64,000 bases of DNA. Origin: JADLCX01 sp964630785 (GTDB taxonomy: Bacteria > Planctomycetota > Phycisphaerae > Phycisphaerales > UBA1924). Positions 1 through 8,933 of the stretch are shown piece by piece. The first letter of the stretch is position 1. Each line of letters begins with the position of its first letter. A model generated the notes under the pieces. That model did no database searches, was not told where the DNA came from, and saw only the letters and a list, made by a program, of their open reading frames with translations. The stretch covers positions 146,348 through 210,347 of the forward strand of contig CAZVZG010000002.1 of NCBI GenBank assembly GCA_964630785.1. Direction: 5' to 3'. Position numbers and translations under genes: made by a program.

Positions 1-419
1 GGATGCTCCCTCCCCCGGGTTGGACGCTGACCGACTGCGAGTGCCAGGCGAGCGTGGGAGGCGCCCTCCGCTTGGTGTGGAAGAGCGAGGATTCCGACCC
101 TGCCATGACCCTTCACGGCGTGTTCACCGAGGTGGCCCCGCACGAGCGGGTCGTGCACACCGAAGTCATGGTGTTGGGGTCGGGCCAGCCGATCGGATCG
201 CTGGTGGAGAAGCACGAGTTCGCCGAAACGAACGGCGTCACCACGATGCGCATCACGCAGACGTACGCATCGAAGGAAGCCCGCGACGGCGCGGTCGCCT
301 CCGGCATGGAGCAGGGCATGGAGGCGGGCTACCAGCAGCTCGACGCCATGCTCGCGGGGGGAGGGGCGAATCCCGAGACGCCGTCGTGCCGCTCTGGTGC
401 CGGCGGTTCTGTGCGTTGA
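1..419 (+). CDS. SRPBCC/AHSA1-family protein, 5' end cut by window
   Basis: This is the C-terminal part of a START-like (AHSA1, activator of Hsp90 ATPase homologue 1-like) hydrophobic-pocket protein. The 'PPGWTLTDC' segment near the window edge aligns with residues about 45-55 of the complete paralogue at 533-1024, so roughly 44 N-terminal residues lie outside the window and the ATG at base 3 is internal. Shared blocks include 'VHTEVM', 'MRITQTYASKEARDGAVASGM' in shortened form and 'QQLDAML'. The C-terminus carries an extra tail of about 20 residues absent from the paralogue. The family binds small hydrophobic ligands or acts in stress responses; substrate and role here are unknown. Tandem duplication with the next gene is the simplest explanation of the pair. 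Confidence 0.85.
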   Translation, partial: MLPPPGWTLTDCECQASVGGALRLVWKSEDSDPAMTLHGVFTEVAPHERVVHTEVMVLGSGQPIGSLVEKHEFAETNGVTTMRITQTYASKEARDGAVASGMEQGMEAGYQQLDAMLAGGGANPETPSCRSGAGGSVR

Positions 420-532
420 ACGACTCGCCCGAAGCGCCGACGCCCGAACAAGACCGGGCGTTGCCGCGCCGTTAGACGTCCTCACTGCTTACACACCGCC
501 GTTCCCTGTCCCTCTTTATTCAGGAGCACCGC

Positions 533-1024
533 ATGTTGACCGCCAGCCTGAACGTCTCGACGCCCTCGGACACCACCATCGTGATGACGCGAGACTTCAA
601 CGCGCCCCGCGAGTTGGTTTGGTCGGCGATGACCGACCCCGCGATCCTTCCCAAGTGGCTGTTCTCTCCTCCCGGCTGGAAGATGACCACCTGCGAGGGC
701 GCGCCCCGTGTGGGTGGGACCTACCGCTGGGCCTGGAGCGACCAGAGCGGCAAGGTCGCGCTGGTCATCCACGGCGTGTTCAAGGAGGTGGCCGCTCCGT
801 CCCGGATTGTGCATACCGAAATCATGGAGATGGCCTCCTGCGGCCCGTGCGGCGAGCTGCTCGCCACGCTGGAACTCACCGAGAAGAAAGGCGTGACCTC
901 GATGCGGATGACCCTGTCGTTCGACTCCAAGGCCGCGCGCGACGGCGCGATCGCCTCCGGCATGGAGCACGGCATGGAGGCGGGCTACAAGCAGCTCGAC
1001 GCTATGCTGGCCGAGTCGAAGTAG
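533..1024 (+). CDS. SRPBCC/AHSA1-family protein
   Basis: A complete 163-residue START-like domain protein of the AHSA1 family. It opens with the family's typical 'RDFNAPRELVWSAMTDP' helix-grip start, continues through 'PPGWKM' and ends with the long amphipathic helix 'GMEHGMEAGYKQLDAML'. The ATG at 533 follows 'caggagcaccgc', giving an AGGAG ribosome site seven bases upstream. It lies 113 bases after its truncated paralogue on the same strand, so the two may be co-transcribed. Such proteins are often encoded near ArsR regulators, but none is visible here. Ligand and function cannot be told from the sequence. Confidence 0.88.
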   Translation: MLTASLNVSTPSDTTIVMTRDFNAPRELVWSAMTDPAILPKWLFSPPGWKMTTCEGAPRVGGTYRWAWSDQSGKVALVIHGVFKEVAAPSRIVHTEIMEMASCGPCGELLATLELTEKKGVTSMRMTLSFDSKAARDGAIASGMEHGMEAGYKQLDAMLAESK

Positions 1025-1091
1025 GACATCAAGGGACGTGTCCGGCCGCGGGCGCCCGCACTTCAGCGCGGCGCGCCCACGGCCCGCACGT

Positions 1092-1946
1092 TCAATCGCA
1101 CCCGGCGAAGTACGTGGCGAGGAAATCGAAGATGTCCTGGACGGTCACCGAGCCGGAGTGGTTGACGTCGGCGGCGGCCTCGTTGGCGAAGTACGCCGCG
1201 AGGAAATCAAAGATGTCCTGCACGCTGACCGTGCCCGAGCCGTTGAAGTCGGCCGGGCAGGCTCCGTAGAGGATGAAGGGGTAGTCGGTGGTGGCGACCC
1301 AGTTGCCGTTGAAGAGTTGGTAGCCCACAGCCGTCTCCGGGCGCGGCGTGACGATGATGGTCTGCGGGTTGGGGTTGGCCGAGAGGTTGGCGTCGCCCAG
1401 GGCCGAGACGACGAGCCAGTAGGTTCCGTCGGCGAGGGCGGGGGCCCAGCTCATTTCGGCGCGGAGGCGGATGATCGGGCGGGCCTGCGAGAGCAGGTTG
1501 CTCGAAGTCACCCGGTACGCGCCGGTCCATGTCGAGGATTGGAGCCGATTGGTGGTGAAGTCGCCGGCGATCGGCGCGGCTCCGGAGGTCGGGTTCTCGT
1601 TGTAGAGCGCGACATAGAGCGCGCCGAAGTGCACGTTGGTGGTGAAGTTGCTGCTCTGGCTCTGCACGCCGTAGAAGTCGAGCGTGCCGAGCCGGTGGGA
1701 CCCGCCGCCCGAGAGCGTGAAGTCGTCGGCGACGCGGATGGGCGACGAGGCGTGCTCGTTGAAGCCCAGGCTGGTCGGCGTGCCCGACTCGGTGAGGCTG
1801 ATGTCGGCGCCGCCGAAGCCCGCGCCGGTGGCGGTGACGTACGGGCCGTTGTCGTACAGCACGGGCCCGGTCTGGGCCAGGGCGGACGAGCAGGCCAGGC
1901 ACGCCAGGGTGATGGCCGCGGGCACGGGCGAGAACGGTCGGAACAT
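1092..1946 (-). CDS. Secreted dockerin-anchored protein (unknown anchor-domain body)
   Basis: A 284-residue exported protein. The start at 1946 is chosen because an AAGGAGT site sits seven bases upstream and a clear signal peptide follows (hydrophobic 'AITLACLACSSALAQ' with an AxA-type cleavage site); the open frame extends further upstream but there looks like non-coding translation. The body resembles 'choice-of-anchor' beta-sandwich domains ('ADDFTLSGGGSH', 'LYNENP', 'YWLVVSALG'). The last 60 residues are two dockerin-type repeats, 'DFNGSGTVSVQDIFDFLAAYF' in shortened form and a second ending 'FAGCD', each with the Asp/Asn/Ser calcium-loop pattern. It probably functions outside the cytoplasm; its ligand is unknown. 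Two more dockerin-anchored genes follow on the same strand. Confidence 0.82.
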   Translation of the reverse strand: MFRPFSPVPAAITLACLACSSALAQTGPVLYDNGPYVTATGAGFGGADISLTESGTPTSLGFNEHASSPIRVADDFTLSGGGSHRLGTLDFYGVQSQSSNFTTNVHFGALYVALYNENPTSGAAPIAGDFTTNRLQSSTWTGAYRVTSSNLLSQARPIIRLRAEMSWAPALADGTYWLVVSALGDANLSANPNPQTIIVTPRPETAVGYQLFNGNWVATTDYPFILYGACPADFNGSGTVSVQDIFDFLAAYFANEAAADVNHSGSVTVQDIFDFLATYFAGCD

Positions 1947-2209
1947 ACGGACTCCTTGGAGTAGGTGGAATCCAGAGCATACACCGGGCGCGGGTGCGGG
2001 CTTCAGGAAAGTTGCCCGCACCGGCGTGTTGCGAGCCGCGCCGTGGGAATCTGGGCGATCTGTGGAGGTGGCGCGGCACAGTGCGAAATCCGCGCGCTGA
2101 GAAGCTATCTCGAACGCGCGACGAAAAGCCCGGGGCGTGCGTGCCCCGGGCCTGGCTGTGCATGTTGGGCGATCAGTCTTGACCGCGGCGTTGTGTCCGC
2201 CCGACGAGG

Positions 2210-4792
2210 TCAACAGCCGGAGAAGTACGCCGCGAGGTAGTCGAAGATGTCCTGCACGGTGATCGCGCCCGAACCGTTGACGTCGGCGTGCGGGTCGGCC
2301 GCGAAATACGCGGCCAGGAAATCGAAGATGTCCTGCACGCTGATGGACCCCGAGCCGTTGAAGTCGGCCACGCCGGACCAGGCGACGTTGAGGCGGAAGG
2401 GCCCGCTGGCGACCGATCCAAACTTGGAGACGCGGATGTAGATGGATTGACCGGCGCCGAGCGAGCGGGTGAGGAACGAATCGCGGATGGTGCTGGTGTC
2501 CAGCGAGCCGCATCCCCCACCGTTGGCGTCGTCGTTGCAGGCGACCGGCTCGGCCCCGCACGCGGCATGCAGCGAGAGCACGGTGTCCATGCCGGTGTTC
2601 ACGCCTGCCGCGTCGTGGGTGCCGCAGGTCGAGACGGTGAGCGTACCGGGGCATGTGGCGGGGGCGGTGAAGACGTACCAGACGTCGGGGTTGCTCTGGG
2701 CCGCGCCGCAACTGCCGGCGAAGGTCTGCTCGTTGGAGGCGTACGAGAGGTTGCCGAAGTAGGTGCCGCCGGCGGAGGCGTCGGTCGCGGAGGCGCAGGC
2801 GTCGTTGGGCAGGGCGAAGCCGATGTTGAGGGTGTACGCGCCCAGCGCCGAAGCGCCGAACTTGGAGACGCGGATGAGGATGGACTGGCCCGCGCTCATG
2901 GGGTAGGCGATGTACGAATCGCGGATCGTGCCGGTGTCGGCACCGCCGCACTGTCCGCCGTTGGCATCGTCGGAGCACGCGACGGCGGAAGCGTCGCACG
3001 CGGGGTGCAGGCTCAGTACGGTGTCGATGCCGGTGGAGTCGTTGCTGCCGCAGGTGGAGACGGTGAGGGTTCCGTCGATCGGGGCCACGAAGCGGTAGTA
3101 GATGTCCGGGTTAGCCCCGGCGATGCCGCAGACGCCGCTTGCGGGGGCGGGGTTGCTCGCGTTGACGAGGGAGCCGGAGTAGCCGCCGATGGTGGCCTCG
3201 ATCGCCGACGAGCAGCCGTCGCCGTTGGGCGCCAGCAGGTTGAGGGCTCGCTGGGCGTTGACCATGCCCCAGCCGAAGTCGGTGTCGTATCCGGCGGCGC
3301 CGAGGTCGGTGCAGGTCGCGTTGAGGATGTCCACCACGTTTTGAGACGAGAGCGAGGAGTTGCGCGACAGGATCAGGCACGCGACGGCGGAGGCGTAGGG
3401 AGAGGCGAACGAGGTCCCGTCGACGACGTTGTAGTCGCCGGCGGAGAACCCGAGCGCGCCCTGGCGGTCGGTGGAGTTGATGGCGACGCCCGGCGCGGAG
3501 ACGTCGAGGCCCGGGCCGAACTGGCTGAAACTGGCGCGGTTGCCGAATCGGTTGAGCGCCGCCACGGCCTCGACGGAGCCGAGGCTGGCCGGATAGCCCA
3601 GCGACCCGACGCCGTTGTTGCCGGCGGAGGCGAAGTGGACCAGGCCCGCGGCGAAGGTGTTGGCGTAGGCCGTGTCGATGGACGAGGACGTGAAGCCGTA
3701 GCCGTTGGAGTTGTTGGTCACGCGGGCCCCGCTGGACTGCGCCCAGTTGAGGGCGTTGACCGTGAACGAGGCCTGGGAGGACCAACTCCCGTCGCACGAA
3801 AGATTGGAGACAAACGTGCGGGCGGAGGCCACGCGGCATCCCGGGGCCGCGCCGACGACACCCTGCGAGTTGTTCCTCAGCGCGGCGATGCAGCCCGCGA
3901 CGGCGGTGCCGTGGCTGTCGCAGTTGTTGCCCGGTGCGCCGGCGAGGCCGGGGCTGCCGGTGAAGTCGGCCCCGGGCGCGAGGTTGAGGTCCGGGTGCGT
4001 GAGGTCCACGCCGTTGTCGATCACCACGTCGATGATCGCCGACGAGCCCGCGTGCACGTCCCACGCCTCGGGGATGTCCATGTCAAAGTCGTTCAGCCCG
4101 CCGGACTGCCCGGTGTTGTGCAGACCCCAGAGCTGGTTGAACTGCGGATCGTTCGGGATCACGCTGTTGGTGCCCGTGAACACCATGTCGGGCTCGGCGA
4201 AGAGCGTCTTGTCGCTCGCGGCCAGTTCGTTGGAGGCGCGGAGAACGTCCAGGCCGTTGTGCGACTCGGGCGCGTACACGTCGACGCCGGGCATCCAGTC
4301 GCGCGTGGCGATCTTCGCCGGCGCGGCCGCGGCCACGACAGCGTCGTGCTCCTGCGCCGATTGCCCGGGTGTAAAGCCCACGATCAGGCTCGGCGTGGGG
4401 AACATCGGCCCGCCGAAGTCGTCAAGAAACACGGGCGAGGCGAAGTCGATGCCCGGGGCCGCGGCCAGAGCGGTCACGATCTCCTCGATGCGCTCGGGTG
4501 TTGCGAGGGGGAAACCCGAGACCATCCACCACCCTTTGATGGGATGGGGCTCGAACTTCGCGCCGGGGATCTTCGCCAGTGCGAGCGCTGGCGCGATGGT
4601 GGCGGGTCCGTCGGCGCGAACCGCGATTTGCGTTGCATCGAGAGCGAGGGGCTTGATCTGTTTGTGGTAGGTGTAGTGGTAGGTGGGCGGTTGGGGTGGC
4701 TGGGCGGTGTCGCCCCGCGCAGGCCCGCAGAATGTGGTGAGGGCGAGCCACGCGAGGAGCGTTGACGCCGTGCGAGTGTTCGATGCTGACAT
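2210..4792 (-). CDS. Subtilisin-like (S8) serine protease with dockerin anchor
   Basis: An 860-residue secreted peptidase. A signal peptide ending near 'CGPARG' is followed by an N-terminal prodomain-like region (about 40-205), then an S8 catalytic domain with Asp259 ('VVIDNGVDLTHPDL'), His294 ('DSHGTAVAG') and Ser461 ('GTSFASPYA'). The oxyanion-hole region 'ASAGNNG' is present. After it come two similar beta-sandwich blocks, each with 'TVSTCG', 'DTVLSLH', 'CNDDANGG' or close variants and 'SIYIRVSKFG', which look like pre-peptidase C-terminal-type domains. Two dockerin repeats end the protein. The ATG at 4792 is picked for the signal peptide; its ribosome site is weak. The substrate is unknown; extracellular protein degradation is the likely role. 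Confidence 0.9.
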   Translation of the reverse strand: MSASNTRTASTLLAWLALTTFCGPARGDTAQPPQPPTYHYTYHKQIKPLALDATQIAVRADGPATIAPALALAKIPGAKFEPHPIKGWWMVSGFPLATPERIEEIVTALAAAPGIDFASPVFLDDFGGPMFPTPSLIVGFTPGQSAQEHDAVVAAAAPAKIATRDWMPGVDVYAPESHNGLDVLRASNELAASDKTLFAEPDMVFTGTNSVIPNDPQFNQLWGLHNTGQSGGLNDFDMDIPEAWDVHAGSSAIIDVVIDNGVDLTHPDLNLAPGADFTGSPGLAGAPGNNCDSHGTAVAGCIAALRNNSQGVVGAAPGCRVASARTFVSNLSCDGSWSSQASFTVNALNWAQSSGARVTNNSNGYGFTSSSIDTAYANTFAAGLVHFASAGNNGVGSLGYPASLGSVEAVAALNRFGNRASFSQFGPGLDVSAPGVAINSTDRQGALGFSAGDYNVVDGTSFASPYASAVACLILSRNSSLSSQNVVDILNATCTDLGAAGYDTDFGWGMVNAQRALNLLAPNGDGCSSAIEATIGGYSGSLVNASNPAPASGVCGIAGANPDIYYRFVAPIDGTLTVSTCGSNDSTGIDTVLSLHPACDASAVACSDDANGGQCGGADTGTIRDSYIAYPMSAGQSILIRVSKFGASALGAYTLNIGFALPNDACASATDASAGGTYFGNLSYASNEQTFAGSCGAAQSNPDVWYVFTAPATCPGTLTVSTCGTHDAAGVNTGMDTVLSLHAACGAEPVACNDDANGGGCGSLDTSTIRDSFLTRSLGAGQSIYIRVSKFGSVASGPFRLNVAWSGVADFNGSGSISVQDIFDFLAAYFAADPHADVNGSGAITVQDIFDYLAAYFSGC

Positions 4793-5036
4793 GGAGAGTC
4801 TCACAAGGGGGTTTCGGTGGAGGAAGCCGGACCTCCGCCCGAAGCGACGGATGTTGCGGGAGCACGAAAGTAATTCCGAAAGTGCCCGAACAATCCGGCG
4901 GCGGCATCCCCTGAGCGAGTGGGTGGCGCGCGGCGACAACACGCTCCCAGGCGAACGCACACTCGCGAGCATGGGCCGCCGCTCCTGACGATGGAACCGA
5001 CCAAACGGTGGTGATGGGTCCCGCCGATGGTGCGGT

Positions 5037-6986
5037 CTAGCACCCGGCGAAGAACGCGGCGAGGAAATCGAAGATGTCCTGCACGCTCACGTCGCCGGAG
5101 TGGTTGAAGTCCGCGGCGGGATCGGCGGAGAAGTAGTGGGCGAGCAGGTCGAAGAGGTCTTGGACGGTGGCCTGTCCGTCGCCGTTGAGGTCGGCCGCGC
5201 AGGCCGCGCCGGCGGCCTCCAACGCACCGATGTCCACGATCGGACCCGCGCCGCACGAGCCCGGCGCGTGCGGGCAATCGGGCGCGGCGGAGACGTCGGC
5301 GCGGCGCGGCGCACCCGCGAGATCGAAGGGGACGGGCTCGGTCGTGCTGCCGTCGCCGTCGAGGTCGAGAGCATCGAGCGCGATGAGGTCGTTGCTCGCC
5401 GCGTCGATCGCGGGCGATCCCGGCGCAAGCGAGAGGTCCGTCGGGGACACGAACACCGGGTCAAGACCGGTATTCCCGATGCCCGGGGTCGCCGCTTCCA
5501 GGCCCTCCACGATGCAGTGCGACAGCGTCGGGGGTGCGAAGAAAGAACGGACTTGGGCGTTCTGATCGTGCACGCCGGCGCGGTGGTTGCCCCAGAGGAT
5601 CGTGTTGTTCACTTCGACCACGGCGGCGCTGGCCTCGATACCGCCGGCGAGCCCGCCGTCGATGGTCGAGGGGTTGCGGACGATCGTGCAGTTGGACACG
5701 ACCACCGAGGGATTGCGCAGCCCGAACACCGCTGTGCCGGTATTGTCGCGGATCTCGCAGTTGCGAAGCTCAAGCTCCTTGGCGCCGCCGAAGAACCCGA
5801 CCACCGGTTGCGAATGGACGACCGAAACGCCCATGTTGTCGGCGAACGTGCACGAATCGAGCATCGTCGGGCGTGCCTGGGCGAACACGGCGGCGCCGCG
5901 TTGCTGGGCAAAGCCGTTGCCGGTGAATCGACACCGGCGGATCATCGCGGTCCGCGCGAGTCCGACGGTCTGGCTGACGCTGAGCGCCCCGCCGAAATCG
6001 CGGCTGGAGTTGCCGACAAACTCACACCCGTCGAGGTCGAACACCGTGGCGTTCATTTCCAGCCAGGCCCCATGGAACTCCGCGGTGTTGTTCGTGAAGG
6101 CGCAGTCGCGGGCATGTATCTCGCCGCGCACCCCGCGCATCGGGTCGAGCGGGTCGCCGGTAGCCGACCAGATCGCCCCGCCGAGCCCCTCGGCGGAGAA
6201 GTTGCCTGTGAACGTGCACCGCTCCATGCTCACGAGGCAATCCACCTGAGTGTTGCCGTCTTCGAGAGACCCCGTGATTCCGAGCGCGCCGCCGTTGCTG
6301 CCGCGGTTGCCATCGAATCGGCAGTCCGTGAGCGAGACATCCCCGCCGCGGATCAGCAGAGCGCCGCCGAAGCCGCCGATGTCGGCTTCCACGCCACCGG
6401 CGACGTTGCCCGTGAACGCGCAGTTGACGATCTGGAACGACGACCGGTCCAGGTAGACCCCGCCGCCGCCGCCGAGCGCTTCGCCGGGCAAGTCGAAGTT
6501 TCCGCCGCGGATGGTGAAGCCGTCGAGGAGGCCCGAGGTGAGGAGATCACCCTCGACCACGTGGCGCGAGTTGTCGGAGCGCCCCGCGAAGCCGGGCGCT
6601 CCCGCGCCGTCGTTGTCGGAAAGGTCGCCTGAAAGCACGGTCTGGTTGACGCCCGGGCTGCGCTCCGCGGACGCCGATTCTGTTCCGGCGAAGCCTCCGA
6701 GAAGCGAGACGCCGCTGACGAGTCGGAACGGTTCGGCCCGGTCCGGTGGGCCCGAACGCCTCGGCGTGTACGTGCCCGCGGCCACCCAGATCTCGGTGAT
6801 CGAAGGATCGGCACGGGCCGCGTCGAGCGCGGGCTGAAGGCTGGAGAACGCCGTATTCCATGAGACGCCGTCGCCGCCGGCGGGGGCCGAGGCGCGGACG
6901 TACCGCACGCTCTGACCCGCGGCGGCCGTTGCCGCGGCGGCAACCGCGGCGAGAAGGGATGTAATGACAGGAAGGTGTGAGCGCAT
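5037..6986 (-). CDS. Secreted right-handed beta-helix protein with dockerin anchor
   Basis: A 649-residue exported protein. The start at 6986 gives a typical signal peptide ('TSLLAAVAAAATAAAGQ'). The central 450 residues carry repeated short strands of the polymorphic outer membrane/parallel beta-helix kind: 'CAFTGN', 'CRFDGN', 'CTFTGN', 'CEFVGN', 'CTFADN', 'CTIVRN', often next to 'GGAL' turns. The segment 'NNTILWGN' to 'GSPAIDAAS' and 'DLAGAPRRAD' matches the choice-of-anchor Q type end domain. The C-terminus holds two dockerin-like repeats ending 'FFAGC'. Such proteins are usually surface or secreted and may bind or cleave polysaccharide, but no catalytic set is recognisable. A divergent promoter region separates it from nuoF. 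Confidence 0.85.
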   Translation of the reverse strand: MRSHLPVITSLLAAVAAAATAAAGQSVRYVRASAPAGGDGVSWNTAFSSLQPALDAARADPSITEIWVAAGTYTPRRSGPPDRAEPFRLVSGVSLLGGFAGTESASAERSPGVNQTVLSGDLSDNDGAGAPGFAGRSDNSRHVVEGDLLTSGLLDGFTIRGGNFDLPGEALGGGGGVYLDRSSFQIVNCAFTGNVAGGVEADIGGFGGALLIRGGDVSLTDCRFDGNRGSNGGALGITGSLEDGNTQVDCLVSMERCTFTGNFSAEGLGGAIWSATGDPLDPMRGVRGEIHARDCAFTNNTAEFHGAWLEMNATVFDLDGCEFVGNSSRDFGGALSVSQTVGLARTAMIRRCRFTGNGFAQQRGAAVFAQARPTMLDSCTFADNMGVSVVHSQPVVGFFGGAKELELRNCEIRDNTGTAVFGLRNPSVVVSNCTIVRNPSTIDGGLAGGIEASAAVVEVNNTILWGNHRAGVHDQNAQVRSFFAPPTLSHCIVEGLEAATPGIGNTGLDPVFVSPTDLSLAPGSPAIDAASNDLIALDALDLDGDGSTTEPVPFDLAGAPRRADVSAAPDCPHAPGSCGAGPIVDIGALEAAGAACAADLNGDGQATVQDLFDLLAHYFSADPAADFNHSGDVSVQDIFDFLAAFFAGC

Positions 6987-7153
6987 GAATACGGTTTCCA
7001 AGCAGGAGGGGGGCTGACGCCGGCGGCCCGGCGGCGGGAAGGTCGGGTCGGCGAGGCTTGATCCCCAGCCGAACGGTTCGGTTGAATGTCGCTCCGATGG
7101 GCGTTCCTTGCGACGCCCCGTGTCCCCGGCCGGCCACCCTACACTCACAGCCC

Positions 7154-8584
7154 ATGGCCGCGAACTGGACGCCCAAGACCACCCGTGGAATCCTGACCAG
7201 CCGCATCCCCACCCCGCCCTACGGCGATTGGGACAAGCGGCACATCGTCTCGTACGACGAGTACTGCAAGACCGGCGTTGTTCCCGGATACGCCGCCCTG
7301 CGCAAAGCCCTCACCATGACCCCCGAGGAGGTCACCGAGGAGGTCAAGAAGTCCCAGCTCCGCGGGCGCGGCGGGGCCGGGTTCCCGTGCGGGCTCAAGT
7401 GGACCTTCCTGCCCAAGCCGGGCGAGGGCGGCGACGGGGGCGTGCGCTACCTGGCGATCAACGCCGACGAGAGCGAGCCCGGTACGTTCAAGGACCGGCT
7501 GCTGATCGATTTCGATCCGCACCTGGTGCTCGAAGGCATCGCGATCTGTTGCTATGCCTGCCGCATCCAGACGGCGTACTTCTACATCCGCGGCGAGTAC
7601 CACCACCAGGCCCGGGTGATGGAGAACGCGATCAAGGAGGCGTACGCCGCGGGCATCTTCGGCAAGCAGGGGCTGTTCAACGGCGCCGCGACGAAGAACC
7701 CGTTCAGCAATGCCGCCGGGGGCACGGGGTGGGCCGTTGAGTGCCACCTGCACCGCGGCGCGGGCGCGTACATCTGCGGGGAGGAGACCGCCCTGCTGGA
7801 GGGGCTGGAGGGCAAGCGCGGCTGGCCGCGGAACAAGCCCCCGTTCCCCGCCATCAAGGGCCTCTTCGGCAAGCCGACGATCATCAACAACGTCGAAACG
7901 CTGGCGCATCTGCCGTTCATCATCCACGAGGGCTCGGGCGCATTCGCCGCGCAGGGGACCGAGAGCACGATCAAGGGCGCCCCGCCCAGCTACGGCACCA
8001 AGCTCATGGGCATGAGCGGGCACGTCAACAAGCCCGGCGTGTTCGAGTTCGACCTGGGGATCCCGCTGCGCACGTTCGTCGAGCAGTACTGCGGCGGGAT
8101 GCGCCACGGCAAGAAGTTCAAGGCCGCGATCCCCGGCGGCGTGAGCATGGGCATCCTGCACACCGACCAGTACGAGGCCGAGCTGGATTTCGACATCGGG
8201 CGCAAGCACAACGTGCTGGGCCTGGGCACCGCGTGCCCGACCGTGTTCGACGAGGACACCGACATGGTCGCGGTGGCCCGCAACATCGCGCGATTCTTCA
8301 AGCACGAGTCGTGCGGGCAGTGCACCCCGTGCCGCGAGGGCAGCGGCTGGCTCTATCAACTGCTCATGCGCATCGAGGCCGGTGACGCGAGGACCAAGGA
8401 CCTCGACCTGGCGCTGGAGATCGCCACCAGCATGGGCGCGATGCCGGGCACGACGATCTGCGGCCTGGCCGACGGCAACAACTGGGCCGTGCGCACCATC
8501 ATGAACAAGTTCCCGGACGAGTTTCAGGCGCGCGTCAGGCCGACGTTCATACCCGTGAGGATGACGGTCGGGGCGGGCGCGTAG
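7154..8584 (+). CDS. nuoF: NADH-quinone oxidoreductase subunit F (NADH/FMN-binding)
   Basis: A 476-residue NuoF/HoxF-type flavoprotein that takes electrons from NADH and passes them through FMN and an iron-sulfur centre in complex I. It shows the 'RGRGGAGFPCGLKW' NADH/FMN glycine loop, the 'NADESEPGTFKD' FMN motif and 'ICGEETALLEGLEG'. The N3 [4Fe-4S] ligands are in 'SCGQCTPC' plus a later cysteine in 'TTICGLAD'. Length is slightly above the usual 420-440. The start at 7154 removes an unlikely Arg/Pro-rich extension; no good ribosome site is seen. No nuoE, nuoG or other nuo gene is adjacent, so its partners must be encoded elsewhere. It is flanked by unrelated genes on the opposite strand. 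Confidence 0.93.
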   Translation: MAANWTPKTTRGILTSRIPTPPYGDWDKRHIVSYDEYCKTGVVPGYAALRKALTMTPEEVTEEVKKSQLRGRGGAGFPCGLKWTFLPKPGEGGDGGVRYLAINADESEPGTFKDRLLIDFDPHLVLEGIAICCYACRIQTAYFYIRGEYHHQARVMENAIKEAYAAGIFGKQGLFNGAATKNPFSNAAGGTGWAVECHLHRGAGAYICGEETALLEGLEGKRGWPRNKPPFPAIKGLFGKPTIINNVETLAHLPFIIHEGSGAFAAQGTESTIKGAPPSYGTKLMGMSGHVNKPGVFEFDLGIPLRTFVEQYCGGMRHGKKFKAAIPGGVSMGILHTDQYEAELDFDIGRKHNVLGLGTACPTVFDEDTDMVAVARNIARFFKHESCGQCTPCREGSGWLYQLLMRIEAGDARTKDLDLALEIATSMGAMPGTTICGLADGNNWAVRTIMNKFPDEFQARVRPTFIPVRMTVGAGA

Positions 8585-8592
8585 GCCGGCCG

Positions 8593-8610
8593 TTCGGGGC
8601 CGATCCCGAA
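8593..8610. terminator. Possible bidirectional hairpin between nuoF and a small gene
   Basis: A six-base perfect stem (TTCGGG ... CCCGAA, six-base loop) lies between the convergent stops of nuoF (8584) and the small basic gene (8636). There is no U-tract, so intrinsic termination is only a guess from position and symmetry. Confidence 0.25.
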
Positions 8611-8635
8611 GGCCCGATCGAACTCATCCCGGGGA

Positions 8636-8752
8636 TCAGCCCTTCTTGCCCGCGTCCTTGACGTGGACGGTGATCCACTTGGACTTCCACTTGCGGGTGC
8701 CGCCGGTGCGCTTTTTCGTGGGCCACTTGATCTTCTTGCGGACGGTTGCCAT
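8636..8752 (-). CDS. Small highly basic protein (38 aa), unknown
   Basis: A 38-residue protein with about 13 Lys/Arg and three Trp ('KKIKWPTKKRTGGTRKWKSKW'). The ATG at 8752 is preceded by GGAG eight bases upstream, and the short frame ends with TGA at 8636. It has the look of a small ribosome- or nucleic-acid-associated protein, but I do not recognise a family. A much longer minus-strand frame runs through it upstream to 9475, but that overlaps the coding strand of the kinase gene and is unlikely to be used. Convergent with nuoF and divergent from the kinase gene. Real expression is supported mainly by the good ribosome site and the non-random composition. Confidence 0.55.
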   Translation of the reverse strand: MATVRKKIKWPTKKRTGGTRKWKSKWITVHVKDAGKKG

Positions 8753-8933
8753 TGCGGGCGTCTCCGGTAGGCCGGCGCGGCCGCACGGCGGGACGCGATC
8801 GGCGTTGCGTTGGTGCTGGAAGCATAGCCGCGGGCGTTGTGCGCTCGGTGGCTGTGTGCTAGTCTGGGCCGTGGCGGAAGGGCGGTGGGGGTCCCACGGC
8901 GCGGATCGCGGGCGACGAGCAGGTGACGCGGCC

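Noticed and set aside
2288..4765. Long plus-strand open frame (825 codons) opposite the subtilisin gene
   Set aside because: Low-complexity Arg/Gly/Val translation typical of high-GC shadow frames; the minus strand has signal peptide, catalytic triad and dockerin repeats.
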